Below, in pieces: positions 1-9,990 of a stretch of DNA of 42,357 nt. The notes beneath the pieces are model-generated. The model made no database searches, had not been told where the DNA came from, and saw nothing but the letters and a program-made list of their open reading frames with translations. Numbering within the stretch: the stretch's first letter is position 1; every line of letters starts with the position of its first letter. Source of the DNA: Rhizobium terrae (GTDB taxonomy: Bacteria > Pseudomonadota > Alphaproteobacteria > Rhizobiales > Rhizobiaceae); assembly GCF_003425685.1 (NCBI RefSeq), contig NZ_QJKM01000029.1:1-42357 (forward strand), written 5' to 3'. The position numbers and the translations under genes were made by a program.

Positions 1-77
1 GCTTCATGCTCCGTCACCATTCGAACAGCGCGGGCACGGACTTCAGGAGAAAATTTGTTCGTCGTTTTGCTTGTCAT
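1..77 (-). CDS. IS3-family transposase OrfA, N-terminal fragment
   Basis: Start of OrfA, the DNA-binding helix-turn-helix subunit of an IS3-family transposase; the rest lies outside the window. The minus strand translates from the ATG at 75-77 as MTSKTTNKFSPEVRARAVRM followed by VTEHE, the typical opening of proteobacterial IS3 OrfA proteins. The terminal inverted repeat lies just upstream (101-127). Together these identify the left edge as an ordinary bacterial mobile element, unlike everything to its right. Confidence 0.85.
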   Translation of the reverse strand, partial: MTSKTTNKFSPEVRARAVRMVTEHE

Positions 78-100
78 AGACCCTACTTCTCACGAGTTGG

Positions 101-127
101 GGTCTCCGGCAAACCCGGTGCGGTTCA
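101..127 (-). repeat. IS3-family terminal inverted repeat, end of the element
   Basis: Read on the minus strand this begins TGAACCGCACCGGGTTTGCC and continues GGAGACC, the usual form of an IS3 end, placed 24 bp before orfA. It fixes the IS boundary at base 127. Target-site duplication cannot be checked because the other end is not in the window. Confidence 0.75.
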
Positions 128-428
128 ATTCCCAAAAGTCATGCCTGTTATTATCCGGCCGGCAACGATCTGGCGGCCGAAATCACCCGCACGGCTAACC
201 GATCTATCCCTTGTTGCCGCATTCGCTGATCTCGTGGTGATCCCTTCCGACTCCATAAGAGGCTCCAATTCATCCGCACGGCTCACTCCTACCCGTCCGA
301 TTTTCATCCGATAAATTCTAGGCAAATCCGTTTCTGCTGTCCCCTCCGTTAGACCGGTGCGTTGACTTTATCTTTCTAATTGTGCCGCAAGTAACGAAAT
401 TCCGTTACAACGCCACACCGACACCACA
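128..428. other. Leader/promoter region of the first (+) gene
   Basis: No gene. A weak TATA-like GATAAAT at 310-316 lies about 115 bp before the ATG at 429, and the stretch between has no other ATG. No Shine-Dalgarno sequence precedes 429. Part of this interval may be pre-insertion sequence next to the IS. Confidence 0.35.
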
Positions 429-1601
429 ATGGCTACCAAAGGCGCGCCGCGGCCGTTCTATCGTAAAATCGAGCTCGCATCGGGTTATGTTCATCATCGC
501 TTTTATCGAGGCGTCGGATGGGAATCCGCATACCCAGCCGACACTCCTCAACACGCGGTCTTAAATGCCATGCATGACGACGGTGCATATAGCCTTATCC
601 AGGTTATCAATGGGCAGACTCGTGTAGTAGGCCCGGTCAAAGGCGTTGAAAACCCGGTCAATATAATCACAGGCATTCGCCCGCCCTTTGTTGCAGTTAC
701 CGGCGGCTTTTACGTTCACTACCCCAACCTTTTTCGAGAAAGTGCCACTGGGCCAGCGCTCGGCCGTCGTCTTTACCTCCAGCCCGTTGGATACACCTCG
801 CTAACATCCAACTTCGTCCCCGTCGATCCGGCCTATAGCGACGATTTGATCCCTCGCACCATGGGAGACGGCAGCGTCTTTACCGCCGGACCTTCTTTGG
901 TCCAGCCGATGAACCTTCCCCAGCCTCATTTCACAAGGATAAACTCTGCCGCCGGAAAGCATACGTATTTTGCCAAAGACGATGCCGGCAGAGAAATACC
1001 GAGCCCCCTTTACGCAAGCTTCAAGGACTGGGATTTACGGTATAACGAACTCAAGAGGTAGCAAGAACAGAACGTTTCTACAACACTCTCAATGCAGATC
1101 GAGGCAGAAGGCTTAGCTGCGGCGGGAAAGAGTCCAATTCAAAAGGCGGACGGCACCTTCAAATTCGCCGCCGCCGAACCCAGTCACCCTCATGTCAAGA
1201 GCGTTTGGGCTCAAGTCCCCGGCAATCTCTCGCACGTGGGGCAACCGAACGAACGCTCGGGCCTTTCGAACCATCAAGACCTGACGAAGCATGCGGGAGG
1301 CTCTGTTTTGTGCCATGCCTATACTTCCGAACGCTCCAAAGGATTGATTATAAACGATTTTCGGCTCCTCGTCGAACAAGGCGCTCAGTTCGTGGGCCTT
1401 TCACTTGCTGATCTGCCTGATAACGAGGCCTGGGCAAACGACGGCGGCCCCTCCGTTTTCCACATATTTGTTGATGAAGCGGGTGGACTTAGGTTTCTTG
1501 CCAAGGGCGGCTTGGAGGTGCAGAGCGAGGAGCTGCATATTGATCCGTCCAGTTTAAGAATGGCCCCGAATGTGATTGTGATTAGAGCAGGCTCGAACTA
1601 G
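429..1601 (+). pseudogene. 390-codon hypothetical protein interrupted by one in-frame TAG
   Basis: Two consecutive frames, 429-1061 and 1092-1601, are in the same phase and separated only by TAG at 1059-1061, so they form one 390-codon gene. Start context CACAATGG is eukaryote-like. Two short stretches, FVAVTGGFYVHY near residue 95 and WANDGGPSVFH near residue 335, weakly recall the GGF and DGGGS motifs of phosphodiester glycosidases (NAGPA type); I would not assign that function. I found no GT-AG intron that removes the TAG in frame. The stop is followed by CAA, as in plant-virus readthrough sites, but the rest of that consensus is not met. It may be a nonsense-inactivated gene, a readthrough gene, or a sequencing error. 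Confidence 0.5.
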
Positions 1602-1830
1602 CGGACGCCGTAGGAAAATGGGTCATTTTGTTTCTGAGATGGCCGCCATGGATTTGAGTTTCAAATAAGCCGCGATAGTGATTTGATGCTTTCACTCCTA
1701 GATTACTCAATATGTCCGTTTCCATGCCAGTTCGCTCGCTGCTAGACTCTCTATTTGCGCAAATACTTCCTTGAGAATAATAAGCTCGCGCACAATCCGG
1801 ATCCTTATAAATCGGGAAAACCTAGAATCG

Positions 1831-2623
1831 TCAGCCCAAGCTCGTAGTCTCTATTCCTTCCATTGGTTCGCCCCATAAGGGATAGTTACATATCTCATCT
1901 TCCCACTTGGTAGAGACCCATAATTCTTCAGGATTACACAGCTCCATAGGATCACCCGGCTCCTCCCAATATTGAGTGCAACAGCGATCTGAGGGGATGT
2001 TCTCTTTATCAATTTCATCCTCGTCAATTTCATCCCCCATCTCTGAACCATTGTCCTTCACCAGTTCTGGCATCTCGCTGTCGCCCTCCTCCTCCGACAT
2101 GGGGCCGTTCCGCATCAATACCGGGTTATCGACGTAGATTTCAAACTCTGAACCGCTGTCGTCCTCCCGTCCTGGCGTTTCCCAGTCATCGTCGCTAGCC
2201 TTCTCGTCCAAAACGTCAGGGGTGCTGCAGGCACGGAGCAGAAGGGCGCCTAAATTGCGGAGAATATCTGAAAAATCGACACCGCTCGGCCAGCCGTCAT
2301 TCTGCTCCGTATAACAATGGAAAAAGACAGGTTTCGAGGGTCCGACCTGCGTCGCGCCCCAGCGCAGCCCGTCCGAAATTTTCCGTGGTTTCCAGCCGAA
2401 GATGAGGTTGCCATGGCTGGCGAGTGACGCCGGCTCTTCCGGTGTGCTGGGCATCTCCACGGGCAAACCGATGCCGATGAGCGACCCCAAGGCGGTAAAA
2501 AAGCCGGGATATTTCCGGATCCCGCCGGAGAACCGGAAAACCGGCTGCGAAACTCAATGGTCAGTCGTCGCTGTATGGCAGGCGGAGGAAGTCCGTTACC
2601 TCGGGTCTTCGGGAAGACATCAT
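1831..2623 (-). CDS. Acidic-tailed orphan protein with KEN box, two exons
   Basis: Spliced product of 245 aa: exon 1 at 2600-2623 (MMSSRRPE), exon 2 at 1831-2544 beginning PVFRFSGGIRKYPGF. Without splicing, the first ATG after the TATA-like box dies after 20 codons and the main frame has no ATG until well inside. Residues about 10-125 look folded and the rest is very rich in D and E. IDKENIPSDR (KEN at about 188-190) fits the KENxxP degron read by the APC/C in eukaryotes. A GATAAAG box lies about 75 bp upstream at 2694-2701. I recognise no homologous family. Function unknown; a nuclear or cell-cycle-regulated effector is an inference. Confidence 0.6.
2545..2599 (-). other. Predicted 55-nt spliceosomal intron
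   Basis: Donor GAG/GTAACG at 2599, acceptor TTTCGCAG/CC at 2545, branch-like CTGAC 15 nt before the acceptor end. Phase 0. It contains in-frame stops, and its removal joins an ATG with good position relative to the TATA box to the long acidic frame. Confidence 0.65.
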
Positions 2624-2693
2624 GACGATCGAAGCAGAATGAAGAGCTTTGCAGGGAGAGCGGCGATCCGATCCCTGGCCGGGGGCAGACGGG

Positions 2694-2701
2694 CTTTATC
2701 A
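2694..2701 (-). promoter_or_regulatory. TATA-like box (GATAAAG) of the KEN-box gene
   Basis: About 75 bp upstream of the ATG at 2623; the intervening leader has no other ATG. Confidence 0.4.
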
Positions 2702-3422
2702 ATTTCCCTTCAGCACCCTCAAGCGCCGGGGCGCAGGGGCGAGGCCTGTTTCATCGTCCCACGGACTGGGAGCCGGCGCGGATGGGAGGGGCGCGGTCAA
2801 ATTTAGCGCCGCCGCGCATGCCGAAAGCCAATCAGCGCCGCGGAACCTGCCCGAACCGGCAAATGTTGAAACGGAAGGCCCCGTCGACTGACGTCCTCCT
2901 CCCTTCCGGGCAGTTTCGTCAAATCGATGAGCAAAACCCTCCGGCGTCCGGTTGCGTGGAACCATCCCGGCACAAAAACTCATGGCTCAGCCTTAGTCAA
3001 GGACTGTCGTTGTTTGCGTCTGGTCCGTGCGGGATGGGTATGGCCTATTCCGTCAGCTGCAGACGGTGCGGATGAACCGGTGGGTCCGGGAGCGTCTGGG
3101 TCCGGATTTGTCGATCGCCAGCTTCAGCCAACCATCGTACGAAACGGTCCTGTCCTGGTCCCCGGGGTCGTCAGCCTCCTGCGTGACCTTGCGGATGCCG
3201 CATCGGCGGACAATGGAAGGAATTAAGGGGATCTGTTGAAGCGGATCCCGCGCCTGCCCGCCGTCCGTCGCGCCGGCAAGCCCTGCCTGGAGCGGCCGCG
3301 GGGACATTTGACAACACGGCTTCATGCCATTCACAATCTCCGGAGAAAGCCGCAAAACGCCTCGATTGACCCCGTCCGTCTATCTGCCCGTCTATTTACT
3401 TGAGCCCGCGCCGGTAGCGGAT
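2702..3422. other. Intergenic, no gene seen
   Basis: Only short overlapping open frames without consistent starts. It separates the 3' end of the gene at 3423-4250 from the promoter at 2694. No repeat or RNA gene noticed. Confidence 0.4.
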
Positions 3423-4250
3423 CTACAATCTGGACTGCACCGGCGTCGCGCCCTTCACTGACTTTAATCGTTCCAATTCCTGCATTAGGACCTCCCACTC
3501 AAATACGCTTTCGTGATTGAAGCCATCATCCCCGTCTGTGGTGCCCTCATCCCCGTCCTTCTCGATGGGTCCACAATCGACCGGAGAGTTTTTCTGTGGT
3601 GGCGCTGGCGTATCATCCTTCAGGTAATCCCGATAGTGTGCCTCCGCCCTGCCGCTGATTGAATTCGCGGGCGGGCCTTCCTTGCCTTCGCATCCGTAGT
3701 CCCCCATAATGAATGGGGAGGTACCGTCGTCCTCGCCGTTCTCTTCGATACCCTCCTCCCTCCAGTCCAGCCACATCTGAAGATACCCCAATTTGGATGA
3801 GAGCAGGCGATCGTCTGCCGCGGTGTTGGGCAGGTCGTGCCCCTCAGACTGCAATCCGTTCCCAAGGTCCATCAACGCATCGTCGCCCTGAAAGATTTCG
3901 TCGCTTGGTTTTAGAGCTGATATCACCCAGCCCTGTCCTGCCAGCCTTAACCCGACGTTTTCCTCCGGGGGCATTTCCTCCATTGGTGACTCTGCAATCG
4001 GTGTCGGTTCCCCTGGGTAGGCCGACGACCTGCAAGGTTCCGGAAGAGTTGGGGGACACATTAACGGCGGGAGACCGGAGTATTCTCGACGACTTGCGAT
4101 CGTATTGGAGGGCGCGGCTATGACTGATTGAATATCGTCGTTCACGATCAATTTTGGAAAAGGCGAATCTGCCGGCCACCAGGGTTGGACAGCCCCCGGA
4201 GATTTGGTGTTCCGGAACTGGGCAAAGCGAGACCCTCCCTGTTCAGCCAT
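3423..4250 (-). CDS. Acidic-tailed orphan protein, 275 aa
   Basis: One uninterrupted frame from the first ATG after a TATA-like box (context CACGATGG). The N-terminal 50 residues are unremarkable. The middle (LAGQGWVISALKPSDEIFQG, about residues 100-120) resembles in tone the NLIFGWKPRKISDG stretch of the neighbouring KEN-box protein. The last 120 residues are strongly acidic and probably disordered. No known domain. Part of the N-terminal region also reads openly in another frame, so an unrecognised intron is possible. Same strand and same gene design as its neighbours, but separated by over 700 bp on each side, so not an operon. Confidence 0.5.
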   Translation of the reverse strand: MAEQGGSRFAQFRNTKSPGAVQPWWPADSPFPKLIVNDDIQSVIAAPSNTIASRREYSGLPPLMCPPTLPEPCRSSAYPGEPTPIAESPMEEMPPEENVGLRLAGQGWVISALKPSDEIFQGDDALMDLGNGLQSEGHDLPNTAADDRLLSSKLGYLQMWLDWREEGIEENGEDDGTSPFIMGDYGCEGKEGPPANSISGRAEAHYRDYLKDDTPAPPQKNSPVDCGPIEKDGDEGTTDGDDGFNHESVFEWEVLMQELERLKSVKGATPVQSRL

Positions 4251-4356
4251 CGTGATGAGGTCGATCGTCTTCGAGGGGAGAGGTCGAGGGAGGCTTGTCG
4301 AGGCAGGGAGTTCTGGGGCCGTGGAAGAAGGCGAGGCACCGGCTCAGGGGGCCCTC

Positions 4357-4364
4357 TCTTTATC
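4357..4364 (-). promoter_or_regulatory. TATA-like box (GATAAAGA)
   Basis: About 107 bp upstream of the ATG at 4250, followed by a pyrimidine-rich, ATG-free leader. Confidence 0.45.
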
Positions 4365-5206
4365 TCCTGCCCCCTTCACTGAACCTGAACGCGCACCATC
4401 GCTGCCGCGTCATCGAGCCCTTGTACGCCACCATGATCGAAAAATTTGCTCACCCATCCACGTTGCGTCCCGTCCGGCGAATGATTGGTCTCTGGCTGCG
4501 TAACCGAACTGATGATACTCCGTTGCCCGGGATCAGATGGTGACAGTGCGCTGATCCCTGCCCTCGGGGAAAGGGCGCCAGACATTGGCTCACCGCGTAA
4601 AGGGGCCTGTAAAACGTGCTTGCAATTCCTGGGTCAGGCAACAATCCGGGCTCACAATAATGCCGGCGGCCCAATCGAGCTTCAGCGCTGCTCCCACCTG
4701 CAGTAGTCTGTTTTTTGCCGCTCGCGGGGGCATGGGTCCGCAGCACAGGGCATTTGGTGGCTTGAAAGCACTGCTATTTTGGTTCGCCCGGGCTCAGGTC
4801 GCCGATATTTGACCTGTGGTGCGGCCGCAAGCCGCTGGAAACAAGCCTCCCCGGCGGAGGGTGCGGGATGTGACAGGGCGGAATTCCGGCAAGCCTTGCT
4901 GAGGTCGCATAGAAATTGCGGTGAAGGAATTTACAAACACATCATGAAATTGAAACGCTTTTTTTGAAACTGTTCGATGCCTTCGGCAACGATGCATGCG
5001 CGAGCGCTTAGAGGAGGTCCGTGACTGATCGGTCTGCAGGTTTTCTATGGGAATTCCACATTCGCAGGCCCGCCATGCAGGCATCAAGCAATCAGACGAC
5101 GCAACCAGCCATGCCTGCAGATCATTATGGAAAAGTGCAAAATTGAAAATACAACTGTCTAAAGCGCTAATGTACATGCAGCAGTGCCTGCGGACCTGTC
5201 GTGCAA
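4365..5206. other. Intergenic, no gene seen
   Basis: No frame with a convincing start or composition on either strand. Contains an AT-richer patch at 4930-4975 and 5120-5180. Confidence 0.4.
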
Positions 5207-6499
5207 TCATGTTCCGGCGCCTGTTTCGCCCACCGGCGTCCTCGCGTCTGCCCCAGGCGCCTCCAAGCCGCCGGGAGAGGGGGTGAACTTCGCTTTCTTC
5301 GGGGAACCGTTATCGTCTTGCAGTTCGGCAGGGCCGCCGGAACCGTTCTCGGGGTCGTCGTCTCGGCCCCTCTTGGCCGTGTTTGGCGGCGTCTCTAGCA
5401 CAAGCTCTGTGGGAGTCGGCGGGGGCGTTCCTCGTTGCCCGGCGAAAGAGCCCAGGCCCGCCCCTGTCAAACCTCCCACCTCCGGGAGTGCCTCAACGTC
5501 GAAGTCGTCCCCTTCAATAGCCCGGTCATCCGGGTTGAGCGCAAAGGGCGAAGCCGACCTCAGCGCTTCCTCAACCACCTGCGAGGCGGTTACGGCGCCT
5601 GTCAATGGCGGCGTAGGAACGTCGCCTGGCACCGGATCGCTCAGTTCGCTGCATGCCACCTCAACATCGTCTTCACTGACTTCCCCCGGCTCAACCCCCG
5701 GCTGAAACGATCCTGGACTTAAGGGGTCAAAACTCCATTCGTCCCCGGGTGTTACCGGCGCTGCCAACAATGATGTAAAGTCGCCATCGTAGTTTTTCAC
5801 CGGCCAACCATCAGGGCCTATCGCGGGATCCTCGGGGGCAGATGGCACCACCAGAACGGTTTCCGTCGTGGCTTCATCGCCTGAGGGTGGCGTCGTCGGT
5901 CCGTCCTCCGTTTTCGCGCCGCCCGACTCGTCGGGTTCCTCATCGCCCTCACAGCCTGCCACTGAGGTCGCAGCGGTCGAAGTATCCCGTTGGCCGGAAG
6001 TTGGGGCTTCGCCGTGCGTTGATGCCGAAGATCCAGGCGTTGTCGGTGTAGTTGTGCCGTCCGCGTCGAACTCGTCCGATTCCTCCTGTGAAGCGAGCCC
6101 AGAAATCTGCTCGCATGTCGTTCGGAGCAACCGCCTGATGCTGTCAATCTCCTTTTCTTTCCGTTCAGCCTCTTGTTTTATGCGCTCAACACCATCAAGC
6201 TCTTCCACATGGCTCAGGCGAAGCACGAAATCGCCGACCCACTTGGCCGGATCCCTATCCTCCTGCGGGTCTCGTTGAGTGCATTTTAAGTCTGCGAGGT
6301 TAATCGTGTCGCCTTTTTCCACGACCAAGTAGCCCACGCGACCGCCCCCCAACTCCACGACGTAGATCCGTCTTTTGTGAGGATCGCAAAGCTCAACACT
6401 GTCCAAGGTCCAGTCCGTCCAACTGCAAAAATAGTAAAAGAGGTTCCCGCCCAAGGGCACGCAAAAACGATCGGACGGATTGAGCTGGTCGCTCGTCAT
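5207..6499 (-). CDS. Long Ser/Thr/Pro/Asp-rich orphan with bipartite NLS-like segment, 430 aa
   Basis: Start chosen at the ATG of MTSDQLNPSDRF because the in-frame sequence upstream encodes a low-complexity Pro repeat that looks like leader DNA. Residues 1-130 are a compact, aromatic-rich domain (NLFYYFCSWTDWTLDSVELC, then RRIYVVELGGGRVGYLVVE). A charged helix follows at about 120-150 (KQEAERKEKEIDSIRR). The remaining 280 residues are acidic, Pro/Thr-rich and probably disordered. KRGR and SPKKAKF, separated by about 20 residues near the C-terminus, resemble a bipartite nuclear localisation signal. No homologous family recognised. Best guess is a nuclear-targeted effector; this is inference. 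Confidence 0.55.
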   Translation of the reverse strand: MTSDQLNPSDRFCVPLGGNLFYYFCSWTDWTLDSVELCDPHKRRIYVVELGGGRVGYLVVEKGDTINLADLKCTQRDPQEDRDPAKWVGDFVLRLSHVEELDGVERIKQEAERKEKEIDSIRRLLRTTCEQISGLASQEESDEFDADGTTTPTTPGSSASTHGEAPTSGQRDTSTAATSVAGCEGDEEPDESGGAKTEDGPTTPPSGDEATTETVLVVPSAPEDPAIGPDGWPVKNYDGDFTSLLAAPVTPGDEWSFDPLSPGSFQPGVEPGEVSEDDVEVACSELSDPVPGDVPTPPLTGAVTASQVVEEALRSASPFALNPDDRAIEGDDFDVEALPEVGGLTGAGLGSFAGQRGTPPPTPTELVLETPPNTAKRGRDDDPENGSGGPAELQDDNGSPKKAKFTPSPGGLEAPGADARTPVGETGAGT

Positions 6500-6540
6500 C
6501 GCTGGGAAATCCGTGGTGAAGCGCGCGTCGCGACACAGGG

Positions 6541-6592
6541 CGAAAACCGGTGGTGGAGGTGGAGGAAAACCGGTGGTGGAGGTGGAGGAAAC
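6541..6592. repeat. Two-copy 21-bp direct repeat in a 5' leader
   Basis: AAAACCGGTGGTGGAGGTGG is followed by A and repeated immediately. It sits just upstream of the ATG at 6499, in the predicted leader of that gene. Confidence 0.7.
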
Positions 6593-6713
6593 CGGAGAGA
6601 GGGGAGGAGCATTGACACGAAAAATGGGTTGGCACCCGGGCAAATTTCGCTTTTTCTCTTAAAGACGCGTCGCAATGACGCGCCGCTACCCTGGTCGCAC
6701 GCCACGCCCCACG

Positions 6714-7547
6714 TCAGACCGTCGCGCATTGCTTACTCCGGCGAGGTCGCAGCGCTCTAGGCCCCAAAGGATTGGCCTCAATGCTCGACCTGCCCGACAT
6801 GTGTCGTAATCGTTGACGATTTGCTCCCATGGGCCTAAGCTGGCGGCCTCCGGCTGATGCATCGCCCTGCGAGGACGTCCCTTTGCCAGCTGCGCTTCTC
6901 CCTGGGCGCGACGCCTTGCCTTTCATCTGCGGCGGCAATGCGGGCCCTTTCCCTCGCTCGTTCGTTCCTGCCTCTGAATGTGAGACGGGCCCTCCAATCA
7001 GAAGGTTTATGCCTTCTTCTTCCAGCGTCTCTGCTGCCCTCGTGGAGCTCTCTTGGGCGCGTCCGTCCGGTGCCGATGACAGCAATTCCATCGCTCGGAA
7101 AACCACCAGGCATTTTGCTTCGATTTTCCAAAGGAATGCAACTGAGGGACCGCCGAGTACTTTTCGGAAATTCTCAGGTAAAGCTTTTTCGGAGTAGTGT
7201 GTCCCGGTCGCACGGCGAAGCATGTCACACAACTTCCCGTGATTCCCCTGGCAACCGGGGCCTTTTTTGTTGCCCCGACCCATCCAGGCGCGCATGCAGA
7301 ACTTGGAGCCTTCGTTACCGAATTCGGTGCATTGTCGCGATATGCTTATCCCAAATCGTTGCAGACGTTGGCCGCGTGGGACTGGGGGAGGTTCGAAAGT
7401 TCCATCCGGGGATGAGGCAAAACACACTGCAATCTTCTTCTCAACATTTACGGTCACGACCGTCGAAAAGGCAAATTTTTGAGGGTGCTTGCGCAGGAGA
7501 TGGTTGAGATTTTCGTATCCGTCCCGTGGCTGGGGCTTTTCGCCCAT
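6714..7547 (-). CDS. CxR...CxxxH family protein with basic C-terminus, 277 aa
   Basis: First ATG after a clear TATA box, context CATCATGG. The N-terminal domain (about 1-160) carries KFCMRAWMGRG (C84, R86), then C99 and H103 in GCQGNHGKL. The same arrangement occurs in the genes at 7792, 8831 and 11089, suggesting a small metal-binding or disulphide-stabilised fold. The C-terminal third is basic and Gly/Arg-rich, ending in a run with RPRRSK, compatible with nuclear import or nucleic-acid binding. No known family recognised. The gene is self-contained, with its own promoter and no introns. Confidence 0.6.
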   Translation of the reverse strand: MGEKPQPRDGYENLNHLLRKHPQKFAFSTVVTVNVEKKIAVCFASSPDGTFEPPPVPRGQRLQRFGISISRQCTEFGNEGSKFCMRAWMGRGNKKGPGCQGNHGKLCDMLRRATGTHYSEKALPENFRKVLGGPSVAFLWKIEAKCLVVFRAMELLSSAPDGRAQESSTRAAETLEEEGINLLIGGPVSHSEAGTNERGKGPALPPQMKGKASRPGRSAAGKGTSSQGDASAGGRQLRPMGANRQRLRHMSGRSSIEANPLGPRALRPRRSKQCATV

Positions 7548-7650
7548 GATGAAGAATTATTCCTGCGCAGGGTGGCAGTCACGACGGGTGGGAAAGACAG
7601 GAGGATTTGTGAGAGAAGGATTGAAGAACAGGGCGGGGAATGTCGAGACC

Positions 7651-7659
7651 ATTATATAC
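7651..7659 (-). promoter_or_regulatory. TATA box (GTATATAAT)
   Basis: The best TATA box in the left half. It lies about 108 bp before the ATG at 7547, and the leader between is ATG-free and pyrimidine-rich. Confidence 0.6.
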
Positions 7660-7791
7660 ACCTGTCACCCATGACGACTGCTTGGCTTGCCCGCACGTGT
7701 TCGCCGCGCACCGTCGCGCGTCCTCCCTCCAGCTCCGCCCGGGCCCAGCCCCAGCCCCAGCCCCTGAAGGATTGGCCTCAATTCTCAATCC

Positions 7792-8469
7792 TCAATTCCC
7801 GACCTGCCCGTCAGTCGCTGCTTGTTGGCCTGGTCGTGGCCTGAGCCCTTTACGCCGGGGAGGACTGGCCGCTCTTCTCTTCCTTCCAGGCCCTCCGCGC
7901 CCTGTCTCGGAAGCGCTCTCGACAATCTCCGTGCACCACAGTCCAGCCGACGGGTTGCCCTCAGCTTGTTCCTGCCGCCTCCATTCCGCGTGGGAATAGG
8001 GATCTGTCTCGGAATCCAAAGTTCCCTCCTGCGGGAACTCTAACATTCTTTGATCAATCCACCGGTGTGCGTACTCGATAGCCAACGCGACCGTCGCTCT
8101 ATTCCTCTCGCCGAGAGCGCCGACACATGCGGCGAGCGCATCTCTGAAAAGTGATCCGTGGGACTTGCCGTGCCTTCCCTCACAAGGAAGGTTGCTGTCG
8201 TAGCCTTCACCACAACGGGCGCGCACGCAAAACTCGTGGCTTGGTTTTCCGTCCCTGGCGCATAGCAACGTGGTGATCTGAAGTTGTTGCAGATCCGGGT
8301 GGCGAGGCTCGGGTCGTTCGATGGCTCCGTACCTCAGGAAGGCGATATGGACTTCGATGGCCGGTTCGTCCTCCACTAACGTGACGAGCTTTGAAATGAC
8401 GATGTCGTGACAATCCTCAGATGACGACCGCCATTTGGGCCAGGGCATGAACCAGGAGAACGCGGACAT
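7792..8469 (-). CDS. CxR...CxxxH family protein, 225 aa
   Basis: Start set at the ATG of MSAFSWFMPWPKWR; an out-of-frame ATG lies 13 nt upstream, so the start is less certain than in neighbours. It shares with the gene at 6714-7547 the pattern EFCVRARCGEGY (C81, R83) then LPCEGRHGK (C96, H100) with the same 15-residue spacing, followed by a helix ending FRDALAAC. The C-terminal 60 residues are disordered, with a KR cluster (GRKRRAASPPRRKG) that reads as a nuclear localisation signal. No TATA box recognised. Orphan family; function unknown. Confidence 0.55.
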   Translation of the reverse strand: MSAFSWFMPWPKWRSSSEDCHDIVISKLVTLVEDEPAIEVHIAFLRYGAIERPEPRHPDLQQLQITTLLCARDGKPSHEFCVRARCGEGYDSNLPCEGRHGKSHGSLFRDALAACVGALGERNRATVALAIEYAHRWIDQRMLEFPQEGTLDSETDPYSHAEWRRQEQAEGNPSAGLWCTEIVESASETGRGGPGRKRRAASPPRRKGLRPRPGQQAATDGQVGN

Positions 8470-8830
8470 AATGCCGGCATGCGTCGATACAGACACAAGT
8501 GATGGCTGTTCCGACGCGGGACGATAGCTGTGACGATGGGAGAGGAGAAGACAGGAGGAGGATGTGGGAGAAGCGTTGAGGGAAATGAACGGGGGGAGGC
8601 GTCAGTACCCGACAATTTCCCTGGATCTCGTCCACGCGTCGCCTGGTCGATTGGCTGCCTGCCTGCGCATCTTCCGCCAGGGATCGCCGCGCGTCCTCTC
8701 CCTTACGGTCGCCAGGGGTTCGTGCGCGTGATGGATGTTGGTGGCGTCGCTATCCGGTCGTCGGGGATCGGGAACATCGGGTGCCGATGGTTCGCCCTGG
8801 TTCGCCGATCACGCGCGTCATCGGGGACGC

Positions 8831-9679
8831 TCAGAACCTCCTCCTTCTCTTGACGGGCCTGCCAGTGCCGGCGGACGAGCCTGCAAGACCACTTCGCTCC
8901 CCCTCCCCCCTCAGGAACTCAATATTGTCATGTGGGCCGGTCAAGCCTCCAGGGAGGCGCTTTCGCAAGGGCGGAGGGCTGATAGGTCCTCGTGCCTCGA
9001 CGGGCTCTCTGGTTTTCGGCAGCGCATCGCGCCGGCCTTCCTCTGCCAAGTCACCGTTCCTCTGCGATGACGACAGATCGCTCGCGTCGTCACCCTTATC
9101 GTCCGCCACGGGCGGCGAGCTCGCGACGGATCCGCTGACTGGCGATGGTAGCGCCGGCGTGCCCTCTCGGTTCATGTCTGGACCGCCGCCTGGTGTCTCG
9201 CCGCCATCCTTCTCGCCCGTCTTGAGCTCCTTTGCCTTCTTTTCCACTTCCTCGCATGCTTCGAGATATGCTTGGTAGAATTTCTCGCAGTAGTACTCCT
9301 TCCATTGTTTGAGCTTGTGCTTCTTAAAGGTGAAGTTGGAGCTAATTCCACTCGCTACCTTCCTGAAAATCTCCTGGGGCGGTCTGTCATGCCGTCTGGT
9401 GCAGGGTTTCCATCGAGCCTTCCTCGTGGGTTCGACTTTGCGACCTCTCCATTCGAACTTGTAGCGCAAGCAACACCGTTGTTTCTTTTTTTGAGGATCG
9501 TACCGGCATGGCGTTACCCAGACGAAAACCTGCGGGTGTTGGGACGCTTCGTATGGAATAGAGTCAGATCCAAAGGGATCCGCGGAAAAAGAGAAATAAC
9601 CTTCAAATGGATGAACAAATTTCGAAAAATAAACAGGCGTGTAGGGCAGCGGCCGAGCCAGCGTTGACTGAGCGCCCAT
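8831..9679 (-). CDS. CxR...CxxxH family protein ending in an NLS, 282 aa
   Basis: Start at the ATG of MGAQSTLARPLPYTP, context CATCATGG; the upstream in-frame extension looks like leader. The N-terminal domain has CCLRYKFEW (C70, R72), C93 and H97 in KPCTRRHDR, a lengthened version of the family motif, then a helix IFRKVASG. A Lys/Glu-rich predicted coiled stretch follows (about 130-160). The tail is disordered and acidic, and the protein ends in RPVKRRRRF, a strong monopartite nuclear localisation signal at the extreme C-terminus. No known homologue recognised. Confidence 0.6.
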   Translation of the reverse strand: MGAQSTLARPLPYTPVYFSKFVHPFEGYFSFSADPFGSDSIPYEASQHPQVFVWVTPCRYDPQKKKQRCCLRYKFEWRGRKVEPTRKARWKPCTRRHDRPPQEIFRKVASGISSNFTFKKHKLKQWKEYYCEKFYQAYLEACEEVEKKAKELKTGEKDGGETPGGGPDMNREGTPALPSPVSGSVASSPPVADDKGDDASDLSSSQRNGDLAEEGRRDALPKTREPVEARGPISPPPLRKRLPGGLTGPHDNIEFLRGEGERSGLAGSSAGTGRPVKRRRRF

Positions 9680-9990
9680 GATGAGGAGCCCGCGCCCGCG
9701 ACAGGCGGTGATGAATGAAAGAAGAATGGAACGCGGTGTCGCTGAAAAATCGCCGACAAGGCCGAAACAATCGGGCAAACCTCGCTTGATCTTCCCGCCT
9801 CGCCCCGGACGACTGCCTGATCCCCCCGCACGTGCCGGCCGTTGACCGCCCCGCCTTCGTCCTCCAGGCCAGGCCGCAGAACCTCGCCCCGACGAGGGAA
9901 ATCCTGCAGCGTGACCGAATTCTCAATCGCCCGGAGCTGCGGGCGCGCCGCAAGCGGACGAGCTAGATCCCGCTTGCGCGACCGTGATTT

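Noticed and set aside
5184..5705. Ser-rich plus-strand frames antisense to the acidic-tailed genes (also 36952-38166, 8781-9278)
   Set aside because: They are mirror images of strongly biased codons in the real minus-strand genes and have no promoters or good starts.
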